Source: Candidatus Paraprevotella stercoravium (lineage in GTDB: Bacteria > Bacteroidota > Bacteroidia > Bacteroidales > Bacteroidaceae). From it: 64,000 nucleotides of DNA. The stretch spans positions 1 through 64,000 of the forward strand of contig CALUIU010000002.1 of assembly GCA_944320795.1 (NCBI GenBank). Reading direction: 5' to 3'. Numbering within the stretch: position 1 is the first letter of the stretch; every line of letters starts with the position of its first letter. Made by a program: the position numbers and the translations under genes. This document shows positions 9,226-17,702 of this stretch, in pieces. The notes below the pieces were generated by a model. That model was not told the DNA's origin, searched no databases, and saw nothing but the letters and a program-made list of their open reading frames with translations.

Positions 9226-10389
9226 ATGATAACAGAAATTACATCCGATATCAAGTACATCGGAGCAGACGACACAGACATTGACTTGTTTGAAAGTCAG
9301 TACGTAGTACCTAATGGCATTTCTTATAACTCATATGTTATTCTTGACGAGAAGATCGCCATCATGGATACGGTGGATAACCGGAAAACAGACGAATGGC
9401 TTGCCAATCTGGAAGAAGCGCTTCAAGGCAGAAAACCGGATTATCTGATTGTACAGCACATGGAACCCGACCATGCGGCCAATATCGGCAACATTGCCAC
9501 CCGCTATCCGGAAGTCCGTATTGTGCTCAGTACCAAGGCTGCGCAAATGCTTCCCCAGTTCTTCGAAGGAGTTGATTTCGCTGACCGTCTGGTTATAGTC
9601 AAGGAAGGCGAAACACTGTCTTTGGGAAGCCATACCCTGCAATTCTTCATGGCTCCTATGGTACACTGGCCGGAAGTAATGGTCACTTATGACCAGAAAG
9701 ACAAGGTTCTGTTCTCTGCCGACGGTTTCGGAAAATTTGGCGCCCTCTGCAATGAAGAGCCATGGGCCGACGAAGCACGCCGCTACTACTTCAATATCTG
9801 CGGCAAATACGGCATGCAGGTTCAGGCCTTGCTGAAAAAGGCGGCCACTCTGGATATCCAGACAATCTGTCCGCTTCACGGTCCGGTATTGAAAGACAAT
9901 CTGGGGTATTTCATCGGTCTTTATGACACATGGAGCAAGTACGAACCGGAAGAAGAAGGTGTGCTGGTAGCCTATGCTTCCATTCATGGAGGAACAGCTG
10001 AAGCGGCAGAAAAGATGGCTCAGATCCTGTTGGAGAAAGGAGCAGAAAAGGTAATGATCACCGACCTGTCACGCGATGATATGGCAACAGCCGTAGAGAA
10101 CGCGTTCAAGCTGAGCAAGCTCGTGGTAGCGGCATCGTCTTACGATGCCGGTCTGTTCCCGCCGATGTACGACTTCCTGCACCACTTGCAGATCAAAGGT
10201 TTCCAGAAGCGCAAGGTTGCGATCATCGAGAACGGCTCCTGGGCTCCTACTGCCGGTAAGGTCATGCTGGGAATGCTGGAAGGAATGAAGAACATGGAAA
10301 TCGTTTCTCCGATGGTAACGATTAAGAGCAGAATGAAACAGGCCGATATTCCGGCTTTGGAAAATATGGCTGATGCGATATTAGCCTGA
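9226..10389 (+). CDS. Flavodiiron protein (A-type flavoprotein), O2/NO reductase
   Basis: A cytosolic four-electron reductase of O2 to water, and/or of NO to N2O, that protects anaerobes. The N-terminal metallo-beta-lactamase-like domain carries the di-iron ligands: HMEPDHAAN (H-x-E-x-D-H pattern, near residue 82), MVHWPEVM near 147, FSADGFGKFG near 165 and CPLHGPVL near 226. The C-terminal flavodoxin domain begins near 250 (VLVAYASIHGGTAEAAEKM, the FMN phosphate loop). Length of 387 residues and domain order are those of the minimal class A FDP, with no fused rubredoxin, so an external rubredoxin or equivalent must supply electrons. It is monocistronic, with its own promoter and terminator. 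Confidence 0.93.
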   Translation: MITEITSDIKYIGADDTDIDLFESQYVVPNGISYNSYVILDEKIAIMDTVDNRKTDEWLANLEEALQGRKPDYLIVQHMEPDHAANIGNIATRYPEVRIVLSTKAAQMLPQFFEGVDFADRLVIVKEGETLSLGSHTLQFFMAPMVHWPEVMVTYDQKDKVLFSADGFGKFGALCNEEPWADEARRYYFNICGKYGMQVQALLKKAATLDIQTICPLHGPVLKDNLGYFIGLYDTWSKYEPEEEGVLVAYASIHGGTAEAAEKMAQILLEKGAEKVMITDLSRDDMATAVENAFKLSKLVVAASSYDAGLFPPMYDFLHHLQIKGFQKRKVAIIENGSWAPTAGKVMLGMLEGMKNMEIVSPMVTIKSRMKQADIPALENMADAILA

Positions 10390-10426
10390 TTTAATCTTTT
10401 TCATAAGTATTTATTTTAAAAATTGG

Positions 10427-10461
10427 CCTCTTCGGATTTCTTTTCCGAAGAGGTTTTTTTG
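10427..10461 (+). terminator. Terminator of the flavodiiron protein gene
   Basis: CCTCTTCGGA (10427-10436) pairs perfectly with TCCGAAGAGG (10444-10453), with a seven-base loop and seven T immediately after. Confidence 0.92.
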
Positions 10462-10611
10462 TTTCTTTTTATAATCTGCTACTCCATCTGTCAAAGCGGA
10501 CTCACAGAGTGTTTATGAATATTTATTTAAAATTTTAATCCAACCATACAGATACAAAATGCATGCCAAAACATTAACTCACTGATTCTGAACAGATAGC
10601 CAAAAAGCAAG

Positions 10612-10660
10612 GTGTCCAGAAATGGACACACTGTCCGCTTTTGTGTCCGAAAATGGACAC
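10612..10660. repeat. Two identical dyads GTGTCC-N6-GGACAC, 31 bases apart
   Basis: Dyad one spans 10612-10629 and dyad two 10643-10660. Each is GTGTCC, six A-rich bases ending AAAT, then GGACAC. Their centres are 31 bases apart, about three helical turns, so they face the same side of the DNA. A further TGTCC half-site lies between them at 10632-10636. This looks like a cooperative operator or activator-binding array, but both flanking genes (fprA-type and nudC) converge on it, so no target gene is obvious. The rest of this 294-base gap shows only the upstream terminator. Confidence 0.6.
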
Positions 10661-10683
10661 CTCATCCGTTTTTATATTCAAAA

Positions 10684-11460
10684 TCAGATCCTGCCCTCCA
10701 GCCATGCGTCAATCAGCATACGTGCCATGGACAGACGGGGCGGTATCTCGGGCAGATTATCCCGGCCAAACCATCCTCCTGAAGCCAGTTCCTTGCGCTG
10801 CAAGGCTATTTCACCGGAAACATAATCGGCATAAAAACCGATCATCAGTCCACAGGGATAAGGCCAGGGCTGACTGGCAAAATAACGGATATTGCCAATA
10901 TGCAATCCGGTTTCTTCCATTACTTCACGCTCGACACACTCTTCCAAAGTCTCACCGGTCTCTACAAAACCGGCAACCAGACCATAAAATGAACCTTTGA
11001 AATTGTGGGCATGCACCAGCAGGATCCGGTCATCCCGGCGTATCAGCACGATAATCGCCGTGGCCAGCTGTGGCCATACCTCCTTGCCGCAGGCCGTACA
11101 GCGCTTGCTGATTACCGTATGCGCCTTCATCGGAGCCCCACACACCCCACAGAATTTTGTATTGCGGTCCCAATAAAGTATTTCAGCCCCCTTACCGGCT
11201 TTCAGATAAACCTCTTCATCCAGCAAGGAATAAGACGCACGCAAACCGACAAACTCATACGGTGAACCTTCCGGAAGCGGATGATCCACTTGAACCACCT
11301 TACAAGGCAAGCCTCTCATCTCCGTATAAGTACGCACCGTGTTCCATTCCGTCAGCGGCACCGGCGACTCTTCCTGACAGGGAACAGTACAATGTCCTTC
11401 ACTCACGGGCTGCAACAATAAGTTGTCCCGGAAAAATACAAACCAATAAGACTTCTCCAT
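10684..11460 (-). CDS. nudC: NAD(+) diphosphatase (NADH pyrophosphatase)
   Basis: A Nudix hydrolase that cleaves NAD(H) to NMN(H) and AMP and, as NudC in other bacteria, can remove NAD caps from RNA. At 258 residues it matches E. coli NudC. After an N-terminal domain there is a zinc ribbon (FCGVCG ... CTACG near residues 102-125). The Nudix box GFVETGETLEECVEREVMEETG follows near residue 165, then the NudC-specific array SQPWPYP, which selects NADH. It acts in the cytosol. It lies after the phosphomutase terminator and no promoter is evident in the short gap, so its transcription start is unclear. Confidence 0.93.
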   Translation of the reverse strand: MEKSYWFVFFRDNLLLQPVSEGHCTVPCQEESPVPLTEWNTVRTYTEMRGLPCKVVQVDHPLPEGSPYEFVGLRASYSLLDEEVYLKAGKGAEILYWDRNTKFCGVCGAPMKAHTVISKRCTACGKEVWPQLATAIIVLIRRDDRILLVHAHNFKGSFYGLVAGFVETGETLEECVEREVMEETGLHIGNIRYFASQPWPYPCGLMIGFYADYVSGEIALQRKELASGGWFGRDNLPEIPPRLSMARMLIDAWLEGRI

Positions 11461-11474
11461 ACGTCACCATATCA

Positions 11475-11516
11475 TAAAAAATCGCTTCCATCTCCGGCGG
11501 ACCGGAGAGGAAGCGA
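11475..11516 (-). terminator. Terminator of the phosphohexomutase gene
   Basis: A 15-pair stem, TCGCTTCC-a-TCTCCGG (11482-11497) with CCGGAGA-GGAAGCGA (11502-11516), with one bulged base and a four-base loop. On the minus strand it is followed by six T. Confidence 0.9.
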
Positions 11517-11557
11517 CACATGTTTTATATTCCGATATATAAAAACTTATCCGAAAA

Positions 11558-13315
11558 TTACAGATTCAGATCATTCTTGATGGCCTCAACCTTCTCCATG
11601 GCAGCGGCAGTTGCTTTCTCATAGCACTTGGCACAACCCATCTTCTCGGCAATTTCCATATAGAATTTGATCTTAGGCTCTGTACCTGAAGGACGCACGC
11701 TCACCTTGCTGCCATCCTCAGTGTACCACTGCAATACGTTTGACGGTTCCGGCTGGTTGATGTCGGTTACATGACCCTCAGCGTCCGTAGCCTTCAAGGT
11801 CTGATAATCCTTGGTCAGAATTACCTTAGAACCGGCCAGTTCCTTCGGTCCGTTCTCACGGAAGTTCTGCATCATGGCCTTGATCTCATCGGCACCGCTC
11901 TTACCCGGTTTCACCACATTGATGGTGTGGTTCAGGGTATAACCATACTCCAGATAGATATCCATCAGCACATCGAACAGAGTCTTGCCTTGATCCTTGG
12001 CCCAGGCACAGATCTCAGCCAGCAAAGAACATGCGGAAACGGCATCCTTGTCGCGAACGAAATCCTGTGCCAGAAATCCGTAAGACTCCTCACCGCCACC
12101 AATATACTGCTTCTCACCCTCACGCAGACGGATCTCACGGGCAATCCACTTGAAACCGGTATAGCAATCCAGCATTTCTACATGGTTCTTGTCGGCAATA
12201 GCCTTGATCAGCTCGGTGGTTACGATGGTCTTCACGATAAACTCGTTACCCTTCATCTTACCGGTAGCGATACGGTTCTTGATGATGTAGTACAGGAAGA
12301 TCATACAAGTCTGGTTACCGTTGATCAATACCCACTCACCGTCGCTGTTCTTGCAAGCCATACCCACACGGTCAGCATCCGGGTCAGAAGCCATCACGAT
12401 GTCCGCGTCGATGCTCTTGGCCAGATTGATCGCCATAGTCAGCGCCTCGGCGTTCTCCGGGTTTGGAGAAACAACGGTCGGGAAGTTACCGTCTTTGATC
12501 ATCTGCTCCGGTACGGTATGAACGTTCTCAAAGCCCCACAGCTTCAATGACTGCGGAATCAGCATCATTCCGGTGCCGTGAATTGGAGTGTACACAATCT
12601 TCAAGTCCTTCTGACGGGCAATAACCTCAGGATCAATGCAGATGGTATGGATCTTCTGCAGATAGATATCGTCAATTTCCTTACCGATAATCTCAATCAG
12701 CGGATTGCCGGCATCCAAAGTCTTGCTCAGTCCCTTGATATCTTCAGCCTTTACCTGATTTACCTCGTCAATGATACCCTTGTCGTGCGGAGCCAATACC
12801 TGGGCACCGTCATCCCAATAAGCCTTGTATCCGTTATATTCCTTCGGATTGTGTGAAGCAGTCAGAATGATACCGCTCTGGCAGCCCAGATGACGGATGG
12901 CAAAAGACATCTCCGGAGTAGGGCGCATATCGTCAAAGAGATATACCTTGATACCGTTAGCTGCAAAAATATTTGCAGAAACTTCTGCAAACAGACGGCT
13001 GTTGTTACGGCAGTCGTGACCCACGACAACAGAAATCTGCTCTTTATCCTTGAATACCTTGTTCAGATAGTTTGACAGTCCCTGAGTAGCAGCACCTACT
13101 GTATAGATATTCATACGGTTGGTACCCACTCCCATGATGCCACGCAGACCGCCGGTTCCGAACTCCAGATTCTTGTAGAAAGCTTCGATCAGTTCAGTCT
13201 TGTCTTCGCTGTCAAGCATCTTCTGAACCTCTGCCTGTGTTTCCGCATCATAAACCGATGAAGCGAGCCAGGTTTGTGCCTTAGCCTCGCATGACTTGAT
13301 CAATTCGTTGTCCAT
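11558..13315 (-). CDS. Phosphoglucomutase/phosphomannomutase (alpha-D-phosphohexomutase)
   Basis: Interconverts hexose 1- and 6-phosphates, feeding glycogen, nucleotide-sugar and cell-wall synthesis in the cytosol. From the ATG at 13315 it has 585 residues, the size of the long bacterial group related to PGM2. Family motifs: TASHNPKEYNGYK near residue 136 (catalytic phosphoserine), the Mg-binding DPDADRVG near 310, the sugar-binding GGEESYG near 405, and the phosphate-binding RPSGTEPKIKFY near 545. The longer open frame to 13357 is rejected because a -7 promoter element at 13362-13369 puts the transcript start at about 13355. Glucose versus mannose preference cannot be read from sequence. Confidence 0.92.
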   Translation of the reverse strand: MDNELIKSCEAKAQTWLASSVYDAETQAEVQKMLDSEDKTELIEAFYKNLEFGTGGLRGIMGVGTNRMNIYTVGAATQGLSNYLNKVFKDKEQISVVVGHDCRNNSRLFAEVSANIFAANGIKVYLFDDMRPTPEMSFAIRHLGCQSGIILTASHNPKEYNGYKAYWDDGAQVLAPHDKGIIDEVNQVKAEDIKGLSKTLDAGNPLIEIIGKEIDDIYLQKIHTICIDPEVIARQKDLKIVYTPIHGTGMMLIPQSLKLWGFENVHTVPEQMIKDGNFPTVVSPNPENAEALTMAINLAKSIDADIVMASDPDADRVGMACKNSDGEWVLINGNQTCMIFLYYIIKNRIATGKMKGNEFIVKTIVTTELIKAIADKNHVEMLDCYTGFKWIAREIRLREGEKQYIGGGEESYGFLAQDFVRDKDAVSACSLLAEICAWAKDQGKTLFDVLMDIYLEYGYTLNHTINVVKPGKSGADEIKAMMQNFRENGPKELAGSKVILTKDYQTLKATDAEGHVTDINQPEPSNVLQWYTEDGSKVSVRPSGTEPKIKFYMEIAEKMGCAKCYEKATAAAMEKVEAIKNDLNL

Positions 13316-13361
13316 TTTCTCTTTTTTTATATTACTGAATTGTTTTATTTCTTTCAATGAG

Positions 13362-13369
13362 CAAATTTA
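13362..13369 (-). promoter_or_regulatory. Promoter -7 element of the phosphohexomutase gene
   Basis: The minus strand reads TAAATTTG, a full TAnnTTTG match, 46 bases before the chosen start codon. No convincing -33 box. Confidence 0.5.
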
Positions 13370-13443
13370 GTCATTATCTGTTGGAAATCCTAGCAGATAT
13401 AAAACTTAATCAGTGACTTTTTGGTTATTAAACATTTTCTTCA

Positions 13444-15126
13444 CTAATATGTAAAGTGTATGGTATCCCGGGCCACATTCCCGCAACGGTCTTCGGTCAC
13501 AACAGTCAGCGTGCGTTGCCGGTTCTCGGCACGCACTCCATTCTGCCGCAGATCGCACGTGCGTACATCCCGCCCGGTAAAGAGCACAAATCTACCGTCT
13601 ATATATCCTTTCAGAGAACGTACTCCCGACTGGTTGTCCCGACAGGAAAGACGGAAACGGCGGTTCTGCGACCCGCCAACCAGTCCCAGCGAACGGATCA
13701 CCGGCGGAACCGTATCCTGAGCGATGGCATAATCCTCGTCCAGATTGCGCACCGAGGCCGAAATCCACCCGCCATGGTATGTACCGCCCACATATCCCTT
13801 ACTGCTCTCTATGTAACATTTCTCAGGATGGGCAACCGGCTGTGAAAGAGCCAGCATCAGCGTGACATTGACCCGCAACGGTAACGGGGAATCATGTAAA
13901 TGATATTTATGCGACAGTTTGTCAGGAGTAGGCTTGACGGAAGGTGCCAGCACCACATCATGGAAAAGCACCCCAGCCGGTATACGCAGCTCCATTCCCG
14001 GCAACTGTACGACATGAGAGCGGTTCCACTCCAGGAAATAAGGTTCGGCCCGCTTGTCCGCCTCATCACGGGCAGCATCGGCCAACAGCTGCTCATAAGG
14101 GGTACCCTGAATGCGGAAACGAGTGGTCGTCGTATTGCCGAACTCATCCGTCAGCCGGTATTCCACCTCATAGGTCCGCATACGGTCAATGGTCACCCAG
14201 CCCCGGTCCTCTCCCACCTGAAGCAGCGCCAGGTCGTTGCCCGGATCGGCAAACCCTTTCAGATACCACGTATGCCGGCGCATATACCATTCATAATCCC
14301 CCCAGGAATTGATTTTGCGGTGGTCGGTCGGCATGAGGGAATCCAATTGCGAAGCATAGACTTCCTTTCCGTCCACCCGAAGACTGACTTTGTAAATGCC
14401 GAATTTATTATTCGTTCCGGTCATATAATCATCGGCCCAATAGGCAAAGCCGATCTTGCCCCAGGCCTGAAACGTACGGATTTCCTTTCCCGGAGCAAAA
14501 GAAACAGGATTCAGCGAACCGCTTACCGCACCTTCACCGGGTTTGGGATAAATACGGATGCCATGTACCCGAGGAGCAATATGGTCACGCACCAGATGCT
14601 TGAAATACGGCATGGGGTTCAGCAAGGCTCCGTCGGCCGTACGGTGCAGCTCCAGATGCAGATGCGGACCGGCAGAAGCACCCGTATTGCCGCTGACAGC
14701 AATCTGCTGGCCGGCCTTTACCGGAAACTGTCCGGGAGCGAAACGCACATCTACAGTCTCCGATTCCTTTTCACACTGGCGGGCAAAGACTTCCCGGGTC
14801 ACATCAGGCAAAAAACGGTCCAGATGGCAATACACCGAAGTGTTGCCGTCGGGATGATTCACATACAGGGCATTGCCGAAACCGTCCAGACCCACGGTAG
14901 CCCGGGCGATATAACCGTCGGCCACACTATAGATTTTCTTTCCGATCACTCCCTGCGTACGGAAATCCAGTCCGCAATGAAAGTGGTTCGGACGCGGCTC
15001 ACCGAAATTTCCGGCCAGAGACACGGTAAAATCAATGGGCGATACATAACGTTTCTGAGCCTGCACCGTCAGCGCTGCCAAACCCAGAATCCAGATAGGA
15101 AACAAACGGGAAATACGCATAGGCAT
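13444..15126 (-). CDS. M23-family peptidase, secreted
   Basis: A signal peptide (MRISRLFPIWILGLAALTVQAQ, using either ATG at 15126 or 15120) is followed by a LytM/M23 zinc metallopeptidase domain within residues 30-185. The zinc motif H-x3-D is in FHCGLDF and H-x-H in LHLELH. Such enzymes cut peptide cross-links in peptidoglycan or act as regulators of amidases. The remaining roughly 375 residues form beta-rich repeats (for example YEVEYRLTDEFGNTT) that resemble Ig-like domains; their role is unknown. It is likely periplasmic. All zinc ligands are present, so it is probably an active enzyme rather than a degenerate LytM factor. It shares a short intergenic gap with nadC upstream but has no clear promoter of its own. 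Confidence 0.88.
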   Translation of the reverse strand: MPMRISRLFPIWILGLAALTVQAQKRYVSPIDFTVSLAGNFGEPRPNHFHCGLDFRTQGVIGKKIYSVADGYIARATVGLDGFGNALYVNHPDGNTSVYCHLDRFLPDVTREVFARQCEKESETVDVRFAPGQFPVKAGQQIAVSGNTGASAGPHLHLELHRTADGALLNPMPYFKHLVRDHIAPRVHGIRIYPKPGEGAVSGSLNPVSFAPGKEIRTFQAWGKIGFAYWADDYMTGTNNKFGIYKVSLRVDGKEVYASQLDSLMPTDHRKINSWGDYEWYMRRHTWYLKGFADPGNDLALLQVGEDRGWVTIDRMRTYEVEYRLTDEFGNTTTTRFRIQGTPYEQLLADAARDEADKRAEPYFLEWNRSHVVQLPGMELRIPAGVLFHDVVLAPSVKPTPDKLSHKYHLHDSPLPLRVNVTLMLALSQPVAHPEKCYIESSKGYVGGTYHGGWISASVRNLDEDYAIAQDTVPPVIRSLGLVGGSQNRRFRLSCRDNQSGVRSLKGYIDGRFVLFTGRDVRTCDLRQNGVRAENRQRTLTVVTEDRCGNVARDTIHFTY

Positions 15127-15244
15127 AAAATTTAAGGCATGTTCTTATGCCGGAAAAGAAATTCCGGCACACCGAAATTCTTCTGTCCACATAAAAACAT
15201 GCCCCGAATAAAGTCAATATGTTTATTATTTTTCAACAGCTATT

Positions 15245-16093
15245 TCAGCATGCCTTGAAACTCATATCCAGTCCCTTTACAGAATGCGTGAGAGCGCCTA
15301 CAGAAATGTAGTCTACACCACATTCCGCATAATCGCGGATGGTATCGAATGTAATACCGCCGCTGGACTCGATTTCAAAACGGCCGTTCACCATCTCGAC
15401 AGCCTTACGGGTGTCTTCCGGGGTGAAGTTATCCAGCATGATACGGTCTACACCGCCCAGATCCAGCACCTGCTGCAGCTCGTCAAAGTTACGCACCTCG
15501 ATCTCGATCTTCAGATCCTTTCCCTTGGCTTTGAGATACTCGTGACAACGGTTGATGGCCGCAGCGATACCGCCGGCGAAATCCACATGATTGTCTTTCA
15601 ACAGGATCATGTCGAACAGACCGATACGGTGGTTCACACCGCCTCCGATTTTCACGGCCTCTTTTTCCAGCATACGCATACCCGGAGTTGTCTTGCGGGT
15701 ATCCAGAATACGGGTCTTGGTACCTTCCAGACGGGCCACATATTTGCCGGTCATGGTAGCGATACCGCTCATGCGCTGCATGATGTTCAGCATCAGACGC
15801 TCTGTCTGCAACAAACTCTGTACCTTTCCGGAAACGATCATGGCCACATCTCCCGGTTTTACATGGGCACCGTCCTGAATGAACACCTCCACCTGCAAGT
15901 TCGGGTCAAAACGATAGAACACCTTCTTGGCAATCTCAATACCGGCCAGAATACCTTCTTCCTTGATGAGCAGTTTGGATTTACCCATCGCGTCCTCAGG
16001 AATACAACACAAAGTGGTGTGGTCACCGTCACCAATATCTTCAGCAAAAGCCAGATCGATCAAACGATCATTCAATTCGTCTACAGTAAGCAT
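15245..16093 (-). CDS. nadC: Nicotinate-nucleotide pyrophosphorylase (carboxylating)
   Basis: Quinolinate phosphoribosyltransferase, joining quinolinate and PRPP to nicotinate mononucleotide with loss of CO2, the third step of de novo NAD synthesis in the cytosol. The 282 residues match the family. Typical segments are EDIGDGDHTT at the N-terminus, MQRMSGIATMTGKYV, the PRPP/quinolinate-binding RILDTRKTTPGMR, KIGGGVNHRIGLFDMILLKDNH, and the C-terminal ESSGGITFDTIRDYAECGVDYISVG barrel strands. nadA and nadB are not here; nadE (43.8 kb) and nudC (10.7 kb) are the other NAD genes in the window. It is divergent from rlmH, with a -7 element 38 bases upstream. Confidence 0.96.
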   Translation of the reverse strand: MLTVDELNDRLIDLAFAEDIGDGDHTTLCCIPEDAMGKSKLLIKEEGILAGIEIAKKVFYRFDPNLQVEVFIQDGAHVKPGDVAMIVSGKVQSLLQTERLMLNIMQRMSGIATMTGKYVARLEGTKTRILDTRKTTPGMRMLEKEAVKIGGGVNHRIGLFDMILLKDNHVDFAGGIAAAINRCHEYLKAKGKDLKIEIEVRNFDELQQVLDLGGVDRIMLDNFTPEDTRKAVEMVNGRFEIESSGGITFDTIRDYAECGVDYISVGALTHSVKGLDMSFKAC

Positions 16094-16131
16094 CTTTTCT
16101 CTTTTCGTTTAGATTAATATAAAATTTATTA

Positions 16132-16139
16132 CAAAGATA
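16132..16139 (-). promoter_or_regulatory. Promoter -7 element of nadC
   Basis: The minus strand reads TATCTTTG, a full TAnnTTTG match. The leader would be about 33 bases. No clear TTTG at -33. Confidence 0.5.
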
Positions 16140-16215
16140 CGCAAAATAGCCATTGATTGTGCGCCGTATTAGTTAAATATCACAAACAGGCCCAATCTGT
16201 GTGCCGCCCCTGATG

Positions 16216-16223
16216 TATCTTTG
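16216..16223 (+). promoter_or_regulatory. Promoter -7 element of rlmH, giving a nearly leaderless transcript
   Basis: TATCTTTG is a full match to TAnnTTTG and ends only five bases before the ATG at 16229. Because transcription normally begins about five to seven bases after this element, the mRNA would start at or next to the start codon. The -33 region is poor. Confidence 0.5.
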
Positions 16224-16228
16224 CACCC

Positions 16229-16702
16229 ATGAAAGCTACATTACTTGTTGTCGGCAAGACAGCCGATCCGCGCTTCGGCGTATTGATTGACGAATATATC
16301 CAGCGTACCCGTTTCTACCTTTCATTTGATATGGAAGTGATTCCGGAACTGAAGAACACCAAGAACCTGAGTCAGGAGCAGCAAAAAGAAAAAGAAGGCG
16401 AACTGATACTGCGTGCTTTGGCTCCGGGCGACCATGTGGTGTTGCTCGACGAGCACGGAAAGGAGTTCCGCTCGGTAGAATTTGCCCAATGGATGCAAAA
16501 GAAGATGAACACCGTACCCAAGCGTCTGGTGTTCATCGTGGGTGGTCCTTATGGTTTCTCACCGGCTGTTTACCAGAAAGCCAATGAAAAAATCTCGCTT
16601 TCGAAGATGACCTATTCGCACCAGATGATCCGTATGATCTTTACGGAACAGATTTACCGGGCGATGACGATTCTGAACAACGAACCGTATCATCACGAAT
16701 AA
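16229..16702 (+). CDS. rlmH: 23S rRNA (pseudouridine-1915 N3)-methyltransferase
   Basis: A SPOUT-class methyltransferase that methylates pseudouridine 1915 in helix 69 of 23S rRNA on the assembled ribosome, using SAM. The 157 residues are the standard RlmH length. SPOUT knot motifs are HVVLLDEHGKEFRS (near 71), FIVGGPYGFSP (near 104) and the C-terminal SLSKMTYSHQMIRMIFTEQIYRA, with the terminal YHHE. The gene is divergent from nadC and its last 62 bases overlap the end of the convergent endonuclease-family gene. Confidence 0.97.
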   Translation: MKATLLVVGKTADPRFGVLIDEYIQRTRFYLSFDMEVIPELKNTKNLSQEQQKEKEGELILRALAPGDHVVLLDEHGKEFRSVEFAQWMQKKMNTVPKRLVFIVGGPYGFSPAVYQKANEKISLSKMTYSHQMIRMIFTEQIYRAMTILNNEPYHHE

Positions 16703-17699
16703 TCAGATCGAGCACCAGGGGCAGATGATCGCTGTATCCGCCCAGATAACGCGGTCCAAGATAAGTGCGGAACGGTTTCCATCCGCCATACTTCTCGTCC
16801 CGTTGGAGCAGGAAGGGAAAATCAGCCACTCGGGCCACCGTATCTTTCACTCCGATTCTCCCGTCCGACCGTTTCAAAGCACCGGAAACCAGAAAATGAT
16901 CCAAACAGCTCCAGCGCCCCCGGTAACGGTAGGTGCCATGCACCGACTGCGGATGATTCTGCGCCCGGGCCGGAAGCAGATACAAACCGGATACGGCAGC
17001 CAGTTCCTTCCGGAAAATTTCCTCGGAAGCCGAAGCGTTAAAGTCTCCGGTCACCACCAGATACCGGTTGGGATTCTCCCGCAAAACAGAGTCGCACAAG
17101 GCGGCAAGTGTCCGGGCTGCCAGCCGACGGTGACGGTCTGCCGCCCGAGTTCCCGAATATTTGCTGGGCAGATGACAGGCCACCAGATGCAGTGTATCGC
17201 CGGACTGCAGTTTTCCTTGCAGATAAAGCAGGTCACGGGTAGGCGAAAAGCCATATTCGCGCGAAGGAACACGCACGGTATCACACCGCAACGGACGAAA
17301 ACGGCCGGGCTGGTAAAGTACCGCCACATCAATTCCCCGGTCATCTTCTGAAGCCGTCTGCAGGGAGCGGTAGCCCAGAGCGCGCAGGGCCGAGCGCCGG
17401 CACAGATCACGCACCACGGTATCATTCTCCACTTCACAGAGCACCATCAGGTCCGGGATATGCCCCTCGCCCACGGCAGCCACCACTTTGGCCAGCAAGT
17501 TCTGTTTCTTCCAATATTTATAGGCATTCCAGCATTTTTCTCCTTCAAGAAGAAACTCCTCATCCCTATGGCCGTCATCGTGCCGCAAGTCAAAGAGATT
17601 CTCCACATTATATTCCAGAATACGAAAAGGGCGCTGGGCTTCTGCCCGGAAAAATCCGTGCACAAACACCAGCACCCCTATATAAATCCATCTGATCAT
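16641..17699 (-). CDS. Secreted endonuclease/exonuclease/phosphatase-family protein
   Basis: A signal peptide (WIYIGVLVFVHGFFRAEA) precedes an EEP-fold domain with the family's catalytic blocks in order: ILEYNVENLFD, LMVLCEVEND (metal-binding Glu), VTGDFNA and a C-terminal SDHLPLVLDL (Asp-His pair). The fold covers DNases, sphingomyelinases and inositol-phosphate phosphatases, so the substrate is undetermined; export suggests the periplasm or outside. The 352-residue protein is the second gene of a pair: the beta-helix lipoprotein upstream ends three bases before its ATG. The tail after the catalytic core (about 20 residues) is read antisense to the end of rlmH. Confidence 0.85.
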   Translation of the reverse strand: MIRWIYIGVLVFVHGFFRAEAQRPFRILEYNVENLFDLRHDDGHRDEEFLLEGEKCWNAYKYWKKQNLLAKVVAAVGEGHIPDLMVLCEVENDTVVRDLCRRSALRALGYRSLQTASEDDRGIDVAVLYQPGRFRPLRCDTVRVPSREYGFSPTRDLLYLQGKLQSGDTLHLVACHLPSKYSGTRAADRHRRLAARTLAALCDSVLRENPNRYLVVTGDFNASASEEIFRKELAAVSGLYLLPARAQNHPQSVHGTYRYRGRWSCLDHFLVSGALKRSDGRIGVKDTVARVADFPFLLQRDEKYGGWKPFRTYLGPRYLGGYSDHLPLVLDLIIRDDTVRCSESSSPGKSVP

Positions 17700-17702
17700 G
17701 AT

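Noticed and set aside
10390..10683. A + strand gene at 10622-10825 beginning inside the dyads
   Set aside because: The frame runs antisense into nudC, has no ribosome-binding site, and its first part is just the repeat sequence.
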